From Anaerolineales bacterium (GTDB taxonomy: Bacteria > Chloroflexota > Anaerolineae > Anaerolineales > Villigracilaceae): a stretch of 16,962 bases of DNA. The position numbers were made by a program, and so were the translations under genes. Positions within the stretch are counted from its first letter, which is position 1; every line of letters begins with the position of its first letter. The notes below the pieces were generated by a model. It did not search any database. It had not been told where the DNA came from and worked only from the letters and a program-made list of their open reading frames with translations. The stretch spans positions 1-16,962 of the forward strand of contig WGAD01000341.1 in the NCBI GenBank assembly GCA_015489255.1, given 5' to 3'. Shown in pieces: positions 1 to 6,652 of the stretch.

Positions 1-307
1 GACGAATACCACGCTGTCCCGGCCCGGCCTCGAGCGTCACCCGTTGGCTGCCGAAGCCGGCGGCCTGAGCGGTGCGCCGCTGCGCCCGCTGAGCGAAGAT
101 GCGCTGACCCTGGCGGTGCGCTGGCTGAACGGCAAACTGCCTGTCGTCAGTGCGGGCGGCATCCTTTCACCCGTTGACGCCCGGCGGCGGCTGGATATGG
201 GCGCCGCGTTGGTGCAAGTGTTTACCGGATTGATCTATTACGGCCCGACGCTGGCGCGCGATAGCGCGCGCGCAGCGGCCCTTCTCCCATCTCGTTTCAA
301 GGAGTAA
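1..307 (+). CDS. pyrD: Dihydroorotate dehydrogenase (quinone), class 2, C-terminal part
   Basis: This is the 3' end of a gene whose start lies outside the window; the open frame runs from base 2 to the TAA at 305-307, giving about 101 residues. The enzyme oxidises dihydroorotate to orotate in pyrimidine synthesis and passes electrons to the membrane quinone pool. Visible hallmarks are the substrate-site stretch starting NTTLSRPG, the GGLSGAPL motif, the FMN-phosphate loop SAGGI with a following SPVDA, and near the end VQVFTGLIYYGP, which closes the barrel in class 2 enzymes. The next gene begins only 6 bases after the stop, so the two are probably co-transcribed. Product assignment is secure; nothing can be said about the N-terminal membrane-associating helices. 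Confidence 0.93.
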   Translation, partial: TNTTLSRPGLERHPLAAEAGGLSGAPLRPLSEDALTLAVRWLNGKLPVVSAGGILSPVDARRRLDMGAALVQVFTGLIYYGPTLARDSARAAALLPSRFKE

Positions 308-313
308 AGCCCT

Positions 314-1561
314 ATGCTCTATGCCAACCGTTGGATCCCCGGGCTGGCGGCCGGCGGCGAGGAAGGCCTCTTCCTCGACCTGGCGCTGGCCCTGTTGACG
401 GTCATTCTGTTTGCCAAACTGGGCGGTTATCTCAGCGTGCGCCTGCGCCAGCCGGCGGTATTGGGCGAGCTGTTGGCCGGCCTGATCCTCGGCCCTTCGG
501 TGCTCAATTTCTTGCAATGGGAGCCGCTGCGCGAAAACGCGGCCTTCCTGGGCGTGGAACTGGGTCACTTTGCCGAGATCGGGGTGCTGCTGTTGATGTT
601 CATCGCCGGTTTAGAATTGCACCTTTCGGACCTGATGAAATCGGGCAAGGTGGCCTTCCTGGCAGGCAGTATGGGGATTTTGCTGCCCATGATCCTGGGG
701 ACGGGCACCATGCTAATGTTCGATTACCCCCTTTACAAGGCGCTCTTCGTCGGCTTGATCTTGTCGGCCACCAGCGTCAGCATCTCGGCGCAAACCCTGA
801 TGGAGATGGGGCGCCTGCGAACGCGGGTCGGCTTTGGTTTGCTTGGTTCGGCGGTGCTGGATGACGTGCTGGTCATTCTGGGCATTTCCATTTTCTTTGC
901 CGTGTATGAAGCGGGCGGCAGCAGCCTGGTGGACATTTTGTTGCTGGCCGGACGCATGGCGGCCTACCTGGCGATTGCCTTGTTGCTGGGGCTGGCGTTC
1001 ATCAGCCGCCTGGCCGAAAAAATCGAACGGATGCCCATCAGCCGGGGCCTGCTGGCTTTCGTCTTTGTGACCATCTTGCTGTACGCCTGGGCGGCGGAGA
1101 CCCTGGGACACATGGCGCCGATCACCGGCGCTTTCATCGCTGGCCTGGTGCTGGCCCGTTCTCCTTTGAAACGAAAGATTGAAGAACAAGTCAGTTCGCT
1201 GGCCTATGGGCTGTTCGTCCCAGTCTTCTTCGTTTCCGTGGGCCTGGCGGCGGACATTCGTCACCTGGACGGCAGTGTAACCTTGCTGCTCGTTTTGCTG
1301 ACGGTGGGCGCGGCCCTGGGCAAGATCCTGGGCTGCGGCGGCGGCGCTTACCTGGGCGGCCTGACCCGGCGCGAATCCTTGCAGCTGGGCGTGGGCATGA
1401 TGTCCCGCGGCGAAGTTGGGCTGATTATCGCCAACCAGGGCATTGCCGCCGGCATCATCCAGCCGCAGATCTTCGCCGTGGTGGTGGGCATTGTCATCAT
1501 CACCACCTTGCTGGCCCCCATCAGCCTGCGTTGGACGTTCAAGAACGAATCCCCTGCCTGA
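314..1561 (+). CDS. CPA2-family cation/proton antiporter
   Basis: A 415-residue polytopic membrane protein of the Na_H_Exchanger (CPA2, NapA/GerN-like) family, expected to swap Na+ or K+ for protons across the cytoplasmic membrane. About 12-13 hydrophobic helices span the length. LGELLAGLILGP lies at 50-61, the helix-break segment ATSVSISAQTLMEMG at 152-166, and the ion-binding pair Asp183-Asp184 sits in AVLDDVL. Lys337 and the GMMSRGEVGLI motif at 361-371 complete the core. The Asp-Asp pair is typical of electrogenic members, unlike Kef proteins. There is no RCK/TrkA-N regulatory tail; instead a PII-like gene follows 19 bases downstream. The ATG is chosen because AGGAG at 300-304 lies nine bases before it. 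The exact ion cannot be told from sequence. Confidence 0.93.
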   Translation: MLYANRWIPGLAAGGEEGLFLDLALALLTVILFAKLGGYLSVRLRQPAVLGELLAGLILGPSVLNFLQWEPLRENAAFLGVELGHFAEIGVLLLMFIAGLELHLSDLMKSGKVAFLAGSMGILLPMILGTGTMLMFDYPLYKALFVGLILSATSVSISAQTLMEMGRLRTRVGFGLLGSAVLDDVLVILGISIFFAVYEAGGSSLVDILLLAGRMAAYLAIALLLGLAFISRLAEKIERMPISRGLLAFVFVTILLYAWAAETLGHMAPITGAFIAGLVLARSPLKRKIEEQVSSLAYGLFVPVFFVSVGLAADIRHLDGSVTLLLVLLTVGAALGKILGCGGGAYLGGLTRRESLQLGVGMMSRGEVGLIIANQGIAAGIIQPQIFAVVVGIVIITTLLAPISLRWTFKNESPA

Positions 1562-1580
1562 ACACGAGAGGAGGCATCCG

Positions 1581-1934
1581 ATGTATTACATGGTCATTTT
1601 GGTCATTGACGATCCCGATCAGTGCAACAATGTGCTGGACGTGTGGGAAGAGGCCGGCGTCCGTGGCATTACCATCCTGGAAAGCACCGGCCTGGCGCGG
1701 ATGAAAAAAGCGCAGCAACGGGACGATTTCCCCATCATCCTGACGATGACGCGGCTGCTGGCCGTCCGCGAGGAACGGCATCGCACCATTTTTACCGTGG
1801 TCGAAGGGGAAGACATGGTGGACAAGCTGGCCCGGGCTACCCAGGAGGTGATCGGCGATCTGAGCCAGCCGCATACCGGCTTTATGTTTTCGCTGCCGGT
1901 CGGCAAAGTCTTTGGTTTGGGCGAGGAAGACTAA
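1581..1934 (+). CDS. PII-like (P-II superfamily) small regulatory protein
   Basis: A 117-residue soluble protein that resembles P-II family regulators: a beta strand (MYYMVILVI), an amphipathic helix, then a G-V-x-G-I-T-I-L-E-S-T-G turn at about residues 27-38 and a second beta-alpha unit around 71-92. These proteins usually form trimers that bind nucleotides at subunit clefts and control a partner, often a transporter. Its place 19 bases behind the CPA2 antiporter, with GAGAGGAGG at 1566-1574 before the ATG, argues that the antiporter is the partner. The GlnB T-loop tyrosine and the usual C-loop motif are not evident, so classical nitrogen sensing is unlikely. The frame is open far upstream, but the start inside the antiporter gene has no support. 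The role as antiporter regulator is inference. Confidence 0.8.
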   Translation: MYYMVILVIDDPDQCNNVLDVWEEAGVRGITILESTGLARMKKAQQRDDFPIILTMTRLLAVREERHRTIFTVVEGEDMVDKLARATQEVIGDLSQPHTGFMFSLPVGKVFGLGEED

Positions 1935-1935
1935 A

Positions 1936-2090
1936 TAACCCGCGTTGCGGATGAGCGACAAGTATCCGTTTTGTCATTGCGAGCGACCGCAAGGAGCGAA
2001 GCAATCCCCTGTATGGCGATGTGGGAGATGGCTTCGGGCGCGATGCGCCCTCGCCATGACACCCATCCTCCTTATCCGCAATTCAGGTTA
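1936..2090 (+). repeat. 155-bp MITE-like dispersed repeat, copy 1
   Basis: First of two same-orientation copies of equal length in the window. The right end CTTATCCGCAATTCAGGTTA (2071-2090) is an inverted match (16 of 20) to the left end at 1936-1955. Inside lies a second inverted pair: GTCATTGCGAG at 1973 against CTCGCCATGAC ending at 2060. A hairpin of ATGGC/GCCAT and GGGCGC/GCGCCC arms spans 2028-2057. It carries no open frame and starts one base after the stop codon of the PII-like gene. TA at both outer ends would suit an element that inserts at TA, but this is inference. Confidence 0.8.
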
Positions 2091-2096
2091 AATACC

Positions 2097-2131
2097 AAAA
2101 GGCCTGGGCATACGCGCCCAGGCCTTTTTTT
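2097..2131. terminator. Rho-independent terminator, probably bidirectional
   Basis: A perfect 9-bp stem (GGCCTGGGC at 2101-2109, GCCCAGGCC at 2116-2124) with a 6-base loop is followed by seven T on the plus strand and preceded by four A. It ends the pyrD-antiporter-PII-like transcript on the plus strand. On the minus strand, read after the hydrolase stop at 2151, the same stem has only four U, so termination there may be weaker. Confidence 0.9.
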
Positions 2132-2150
2132 GTGCGGGAGAGTAGGGAGA

Positions 2151-2840
2151 TCAAAACGTCATCTGCCCGTTGATATCCAGCACCACCACTTTGGCGCCGG
2201 TCTCTGCCGTCACTCGTTCTGCCCAGGTCTGGGGATTCTGGTCGATCAGTTCCCAGGTGCCATAGTGGATCGGCACCACGATCTGGGGGCGCAGCAACCG
2301 GACGGCGCGCAGGGCGTCATCCGGCCCCATGGTGAAGTTGTCGCCAATTGGCAAGACGGCCACGTCCAGCCCCTCCTCGCCGATGAGGGCCATATCGCCA
2401 AAGAGGCCGGTATCGCCGGCGAAGTAAATCTTCTTGCCGTCGTTGGTGGTCAAGAGCAGGCCGGCCGGGTTGCCGCCGTAGGAACCATCCGGCAGGGCGG
2501 AGCCGTGCAGGGCCAGTGTCAGCTTCAGGTAGCCGAAGGGGTGCTGGAATCCGCCGCCCAGGTGCTGCGGGTGAACCTTTTCCACGCCCTGCGCGCTGAG
2601 CCAGGTGGTGATTTCGAAGTTGCTGATGACGGTGGCGCCGGTGCGGTTGGCGATGGCAACGGTATCGCCAACGTGATCGCCGTGCCCGTGGGTGACCAGG
2701 ATGTAATCAGCCGAGACTTCCTCCGCCTTGACCGTGGCCGCCGGGTTGCCGCTGAAGAAAGGATCGATCAGCAGGCGGTAGCCGTCCTTCGTTTTCAGGC
2801 CCAGGGTGGCGTGCCCATACCAGGTTAATGTGTTGCTCAT
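2151..2840 (-). CDS. UPF0173-type metal-dependent hydrolase (metallo-beta-lactamase fold)
   Basis: A 229-residue soluble enzyme with the metallo-beta-lactamase fold. The metal-binding signature THGHGDHVGD starts at residue 50 (His51, His53, Asp55, His56). A bridging Asp143 lies in FAGDTG, and His192 lies in VPIHYGTW. Length and pattern, including the WYGHA start and DPF at 26-28, match the UPF0173 family, whose physiological substrate is not established. The ATG follows an AGGAGG ribosome site seven bases away. Its own sigma70-type promoter is visible upstream. The gene and promoter sit between two direct copies of a MITE-like repeat and are convergent with the upstream antiporter group. The fold is certain; the reaction is not. 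Confidence 0.92.
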   Translation of the reverse strand: MSNTLTWYGHATLGLKTKDGYRLLIDPFFSGNPAATVKAEEVSADYILVTHGHGDHVGDTVAIANRTGATVISNFEITTWLSAQGVEKVHPQHLGGGFQHPFGYLKLTLALHGSALPDGSYGGNPAGLLLTTNDGKKIYFAGDTGLFGDMALIGEEGLDVAVLPIGDNFTMGPDDALRAVRLLRPQIVVPIHYGTWELIDQNPQTWAERVTAETGAKVVVLDINGQMTF

Positions 2841-2880
2841 GAACTCCTCCTTGCCCAGAGATTCTGAAAAACCTGGCTTT

Positions 2881-2910
2881 ATCTTACGGCATCTGCCTTT
2901 TTTTTGTCAA
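2881..2910 (-). promoter_or_regulatory. Sigma70-type promoter of the UPF0173 hydrolase gene
   Basis: Read on the minus strand, a consensus -35 TTGACA (2910-2905) is followed after 18 bases by TAAGAT (2886-2881). Transcription would start near 2874, about 34 bases before the ATG at 2840, leaving room for the AGGAGG ribosome site. The spacer holds an A-run of eight. Confidence 0.75.
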
Positions 2911-2956
2911 CCTGGCTGCCGGGGAGAAGCGCTCTCCTGCGGCGCGCGCCTACGGA

Positions 2957-3111
2957 TAACCTGAGTTTCGGATAAGAAGGCTTTATCCAAACTGTCATTG
3001 CGAGCCGCCGTAGGCGGCGTGGCAATCCCCTGGATGGCTGGGCGGAAGATGGCTTCGGGTGCTCTGCACCCTCGCCATGACGCCGCTCATCGTTATCCGC
3101 AATTCAGGTTA
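2957..3111 (+). repeat. 155-bp MITE-like dispersed repeat, copy 2
   Basis: Second copy, same orientation and same length as the one at 1936-2090, aligning without gaps. Its ends TAACCTGAGTTTCGGATAAG (2957-2976) and the right arm ending at 3111 are imperfect inverted repeats. The 118 bases from GTCATTG (2994) to the end are the better conserved part; the left 37 bases have drifted more. Extra local hairpins are seen: GGATAA/TTATCC in the left arm and GCCGCC-GTA-GGCGGC around 3004-3018. The last three bases (TTA, 3109-3111) are the complement of the lipoprotein gene's stop codon. Confidence 0.82.
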
Positions 3112-4410
3112 TGGATAGACCAGGCCGGCGAAATCGCCGCCGGCGATCAGGATGGATTGATGCGTTCCCAGGGAGGGGTCGAGCGGGCGGGCCGGGTCGG
3201 GCGCCCACAGCGCCAGCTGGGGGGTGTTGTTCCCGGGCAAATACATGCTGACGAGGAGGACGTGATCGTCCACCCAGGCCAGCGGGCCGACGTAGTTCGG
3301 CGCCACACCGCCCCCCAGCGTCGTCAGCTGGCTGACGGGTGCGTTGATGAGGTCGGTGTAGGCGCCGTTTTCCAGCCGCGCCACGCGCAGGCGAAAGACC
3401 GCGCTCATTGCGTCTGGGCCGCTGGCCTCCACCCAGGCGATCATGCCGTTATCAGGTGAGATGGCCGCTTGCCCGCCGCCCTGGTTGGAATCGCTCTCCC
3501 AGGGGATGCGTATGTCCTGGCAGGTGCGCGCCAGATCGCGGATGATGAGCGCGTCTCCCGGGCGGTTTCGGCTGCCATTGGGCGCAAAAGCAGCCCAGGT
3601 TTGATCGGGCGAAAGCGCAATCAGGCGGTCGTCCGGCCCGAGGTAGGTGGTGGTTTGTCCGCTAGCGAGATCGGTGTAATACAATCCGCTGTAGGGCGCC
3701 CAGTTGATGTTACCGATGCCCCACATGCTCAAGGTGTGCCAGAGACCGGTCGCCTGCCCGCTGGCGGCCTGGACGGCCAGGGGTTTATAAATGTAGCCAT
3801 CGTTCATATCGCGCGACAGGGCAGGCGCAGGGGCGAGGGTCAGCGTTTGGGCGTTGGCGGTGTGCACCGTGCTGGCCCAGCCGCTGGAACTGGCGTTGGT
3901 GGTCACCAGAACATAGACCAGGGTGTCGGTGCCGTTGGCGCCTGCCAGCCAGACGAGGTCGCCGGTGTTGAGCAGGGGGGTTGTCGTTGATTGCCGGTAT
4001 ACGCGGAGTTGCCCGCCAGAGGCGAAAGTGAAGTAGGAGATGGACGGGCCGGAGGCCAGGCTGCCAATGTGTACCTGGGGCGAGGGCGGGATGTCGGCCA
4101 GGGTGTGGCTGGCGAGCAAGTTGCCGCGGATGTCGTAGATGGAGAGAGCGCCTGTTTGGGAGTTGCTGACGGCGAAACCTGCCGGCCAGGTGGCGTTGAT
4201 TGCCGGGCCCGGATGCGGCGGCTGGCAAACGGGGGCGGGCGTTGGTGGGATGGGCGTCTCGGTAGGCGCGGCCAGGGTCAGGGCGGCCAGGGTTTGGGCG
4301 ACCATGGTTTCCACCTGCCCGGGGGGCTGCGGCGTGGCGCTTGGGGTGTTGGCGCAGGCCAGGCCGATCAGTAAAAGAGCGCTGAAAGCAAGGAAAAAGG
4401 TACGTTTCAT
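3109..4410 (-). CDS. Putative lipoprotein with Thr/Pro-rich stalk and propeller-like body
   Basis: I do not recognise a named family. The 433-residue protein begins with a charged-hydrophobic signal (MKRTFFLAFSALLLIGLAC), with Cys19 as the likely lipidated residue, although the lipobox is weak (Gly at -3). A Thr/Pro/Ala-rich linker covers about 22-62, a style common in Anaerolineae surface lipoproteins. The rest shows repeated beta-rich segments, including a TolB/PD40-like ISPDNGMIAW, so a beta-propeller outside the membrane is likely. The start at 4410 is preferred over an upstream in-frame start because it places the signal peptide at the N-terminus. Weak TTGCAA and CACAAT boxes lie at 4477-4472 and 4455-4450 on the minus strand. 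The stop codon falls inside the MITE-like repeat, so the original C-terminus may have been different. Confidence 0.8.
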   Translation of the reverse strand: MKRTFFLAFSALLLIGLACANTPSATPQPPGQVETMVAQTLAALTLAAPTETPIPPTPAPVCQPPHPGPAINATWPAGFAVSNSQTGALSIYDIRGNLLASHTLADIPPSPQVHIGSLASGPSISYFTFASGGQLRVYRQSTTTPLLNTGDLVWLAGANGTDTLVYVLVTTNASSSGWASTVHTANAQTLTLAPAPALSRDMNDGYIYKPLAVQAASGQATGLWHTLSMWGIGNINWAPYSGLYYTDLASGQTTTYLGPDDRLIALSPDQTWAAFAPNGSRNRPGDALIIRDLARTCQDIRIPWESDSNQGGGQAAISPDNGMIAWVEASGPDAMSAVFRLRVARLENGAYTDLINAPVSQLTTLGGGVAPNYVGPLAWVDDHVLLVSMYLPGNNTPQLALWAPDPARPLDPSLGTHQSILIAGGDFAGLVYP

Positions 4411-4507
4411 GATCTTGAGCCTTTCATGGTGTGGAGAATCCCTGTTTTCATTGTGGCAAAAAAAGGCTCCGTTGCAACCCCCCAAACGTCCAGAGCTGGA
4501 AAGACAA

Positions 4508-4529
4508 ACTCCCCGCTGCGGCGGGGAGT
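4508..4529 (-). terminator. Hairpin after miaB, probable terminator
   Basis: A perfect 9-bp stem, ACTCCCCGC (4508-4516) with GCGGGGAGT (4521-4529), and a 4-base loop lies nine bases beyond the miaB stop codon. On the minus strand it is followed by TTGTCTTTCC, a moderately U-rich tail. It is an acceptable but not ideal intrinsic terminator. Confidence 0.7.
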
Positions 4530-4537
4530 GGGAAGGG

Positions 4538-5872
4538 TCAGCGGATCTGGATGGGTTGGCGCGCCAGCGCGCCCTGCATAGACCAGGGCCCGGTCCAGGT
4601 GATCGTCACCTGGCGGATCTGCCCGCGCAGGTCGTCCTCGCTTTCCACAAAGACCAGCTTGTTGGTGGGCGTGCGCCCCTTCCAGCGCCCTTTGACTTTT
4701 TCTTCGAAGAGCACGGGGACTTTTTGCCCCAGGTAACGGGCGTTGATTTCCGCGGCGATCTCCTTTTGCAGGGCCTCCAGCAGGCGGAAGCGGCGCATCT
4801 TTTCTTCTTCGGGGACGTCGTCTTCCATGCGGCGAGCGGAGACGGTCCCCTCCCGTGGCGAATAACGCGCCAGGTGGGCCACGTCCAGCTTCAAGTCGGC
4901 CAGGGTTTCGTACGTCCGCTGGAATTGTTCCTCGGTTTCGCCGGGGAAGCCGACGATGATATCGGTGGCGATGGAGCAGCCCGGAATGCGCTGGCGGATG
5001 GTTTCTATCAGGCGGTAGTAGTCTTCGCGGGTGTAGCCGCGCTTCATGTTAGCCAGCACTTCGTCGTCGCCGGCCTGAATGGGGACTTCGATGTGCGGCA
5101 TTACTTTGGGCAGTTCGGCCACGGTATCCATCAGCTCTTCGCTGAAATAATTGGGGTGCGAGGTGAGAAAACGGATGCGTTCCAGTCCGTCCACCTGGTG
5201 CACCATGCGCAGGAGCTGCGCCAGGTTGGGGCCTTCGGGAAAGTCTTTGCCGTAGCGATCGACGATTTGCCCCAGGAGGGTGACTTCGCGCACGCCCTGG
5301 GCCACCAGGGAACGCACCTCGGCCAGAATCTGCTCGGCGGGGCGGCTGCGTTCCACGCCGCGCCGGTAGGGGATGATGCAGTAGGTGCAGGCGTGCGAGC
5401 AGCCCAGCACCACCGGCACGTGGGCGGAGACCAGCTGCCCGCGAATGTGGGTGGGCAGCAGCAAATCGCCGTCCATCAGGGCAAAACGCCGCTGCGTTTC
5501 GGCCTCGTCCAGGGCGCGGCTTTCGTCCTGCGTCAGGTAGGCGATCAGCGGTCCCGGGTCCGAAGGCGGGGAAAAGACGTCCACAAAGGGGAGTTTTTTC
5601 TTCAGGCGGGCGCCGCCGCGCACGCCCACAAGGCAGCCCATCAGGTTGATGACCAGGTGGGGGTTTTTCTCCTTCAGGGGGCGCAAAGAATAGACGCGGC
5701 CCAGGGCCTTGTCTTCTGCAGATTGGCGCACCACGCAGGTATTGAGGACGATGACGTCTGCTTCTTCGGCCTTACCGGTAAATTCGTAGCCTAAATGCTC
5801 CAGCGCCGACCCAACGCGTTGCGAGTCGGCGACGTTCATTTGACAACCTTCCGTCCAGATGTGGTATTTCAT
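4538..5872 (-). CDS. miaB: tRNA-2-methylthio-N6-dimethylallyladenosine synthase
   Basis: A 444-residue radical-SAM methylthiotransferase that adds a methylthio group to i6A37 in tRNAs reading UNN codons. The N-terminal UPF0004 domain carries cluster ligands Cys10 (TEGCQMN), Cys46 (NTCVV) and Cys80 (MGC). The radical-SAM domain carries Cys158, Cys162 and Cys165 in GCSHACTYC, and a TRAM tRNA-binding domain occupies about 378-444. The motif usually reading GQNVNSYG is GQIVDRYG here (201-208), perhaps a lineage trait. RimO and MtaB are less likely because NTCVVRQSAEDK and the overall order match MiaB. The ATG at 5872 is chosen over an in-frame TTG at 5881 because the TTG overlaps a TATAAT box, and no ribosome site precedes either. 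Confidence 0.92.
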   Translation of the reverse strand: MKYHIWTEGCQMNVADSQRVGSALEHLGYEFTGKAEEADVIVLNTCVVRQSAEDKALGRVYSLRPLKEKNPHLVINLMGCLVGVRGGARLKKKLPFVDVFSPPSDPGPLIAYLTQDESRALDEAETQRRFALMDGDLLLPTHIRGQLVSAHVPVVLGCSHACTYCIIPYRRGVERSRPAEQILAEVRSLVAQGVREVTLLGQIVDRYGKDFPEGPNLAQLLRMVHQVDGLERIRFLTSHPNYFSEELMDTVAELPKVMPHIEVPIQAGDDEVLANMKRGYTREDYYRLIETIRQRIPGCSIATDIIVGFPGETEEQFQRTYETLADLKLDVAHLARYSPREGTVSARRMEDDVPEEEKMRRFRLLEALQKEIAAEINARYLGQKVPVLFEEKVKGRWKGRTPTNKLVFVESEDDLRGQIRQVTITWTGPWSMQGALARQPIQIR

Positions 5873-5880
5873 AGCGCGCA

Positions 5881-5889
5881 ATTATACCA
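5881..5889 (-). promoter_or_regulatory. Extended -10 promoter of miaB, probably leaderless
   Basis: On the minus strand TGGTATAAT combines an extended -10 TG with a perfect TATAAT (5886-5881). Only eight bases separate the box from the miaB ATG at 5872, so a start at the usual six to eight bases gives an mRNA with essentially no leader. No convincing -35 is seen, as expected for extended -10 promoters. Confidence 0.7.
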
Positions 5890-6178
5890 GATGCCGGAAA
5901 CCCGGCTGACAGGCAGGCCTGCACCCTCCACCGCCTTGCAGGAAGCGCTCCAGAAATGGAGAAAGCGCGTTGCGAGGGTAGGCTCTCCAGGTGAGGCAGG
6001 TTGCGCTTTGGCCCGGCGCGCAGGCGCAAGGCGATATTTCCCGCTAGAATAAGAATGGGCAGACCTCTGGCGCGCTGGCGGACGACCAGCCTGAGGTTGC
6101 GGACGGCTTGCCCGGGCAGTTCGCTGGAGCTCCCTGGAACGCCAGAAACCGTTATACTGAAAGGGGAAAGGAGTTGTG
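5890..6178. other. Divergent intergenic region between miaB and the 6179 gene
   Basis: Together with the miaB promoter this is about 306 bases without a gene. The left edge holds the miaB promoter. Small inverted repeats are present: GCGCTCCA-GAAA-TGGA at 5945-5960, GCTGG/CCAGC at 6074-6090, and the palindrome TGCCCGGGCA at 6109-6118. On the plus strand TATACT at 6153-6158 could be a -10 for the downstream gene, but no -35 stands out. I see no coding potential and no recognisable RNA family. Confidence 0.6.
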
Positions 6179-6652
6179 ATGGAATCGGAACGGAGTGTAC
6201 GTTATTTTCTGGGCGCCATGTTTTTGCTGGCGCTGGCTGCTGTAGGCATGTATTTTTGGCGGCAGCAATCGCTCACCTATCGCTTGGAAGATACGCCGCA
6301 AGCGGTGGTGTTCAATTATGTGCTGGCGGTGCAGCGAGGCGATGCGCCCATGCTGGCGGCCTTGATGGTACAGGATGAGGGATATCCCACGGTGGACGAG
6401 ATCCGAGATGCGCTGTTCAATGGCCGGGTATCTGTGCAGGGCTATAGCGTGCGCCTGGGAGATGTTTCCGTAGCCGGCGACCGCGCCTGGGTGCAGATTG
6501 AATTTTGGGTGACGGGCGATTCCCCCGGCGATGGCTATTCTTACGAAGAGTCGGCGCTCCTGGTGCGGCAGGGTGGACGCTGGAAGGTCGCGCAAATGCC
6601 TTCCATGCTGTGGGACTGGGATTGGGGTTCTTCTGAGGAGGTGATGCCGTGA
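6179..6652 (+). CDS. Small single-pass membrane protein with NTF2-like outer domain
   Basis: Function not recognised. The 157-residue protein has one N-terminal membrane helix (about residues 9-26) and a soluble domain facing outward. That domain looks like an NTF2/DUF4878-type cone: a helix with AVVFNYVLAVQRGDAPMLAAL, then strands ending in RQGGRWKVAQMP and a Trp-rich end (MLWDWDW). Such domains often act as small-ligand or scaffold modules rather than enzymes. The ATG at 6179 is preferred to the GTG three bases before it, since AAAGGAG ends at 6173. The stop overlaps the next gene's GTG by four bases, so the two products are probably translationally coupled and work together at the membrane. 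Confidence 0.8.
   Translation: MESERSVRYFLGAMFLLALAAVGMYFWRQQSLTYRLEDTPQAVVFNYVLAVQRGDAPMLAALMVQDEGYPTVDEIRDALFNGRVSVQGYSVRLGDVSVAGDRAWVQIEFWVTGDSPGDGYSYEESALLVRQGGRWKVAQMPSMLWDWDWGSSEEVMP

Noticed and set aside
314..1561. Kef-type glutathione-gated K+ efflux system
   Set aside because: No RCK/TrkA-N tail, an Asp-Asp pair instead of the Kef Gln-Asp pattern, and no KefF/KefG partner nearby.
1936..3111. CRISPR array
   Set aside because: Only two repeat copies about 1 kb apart with a gene between, and the repeats have inverted ends. No spacer series exists.
4139..5794. 551-codon plus-strand open frame
   Set aside because: It lies opposite miaB and the lipoprotein gene, has low-complexity Gly/His/Gln composition and no domain pattern. 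It is a shadow of GC-rich coding DNA.
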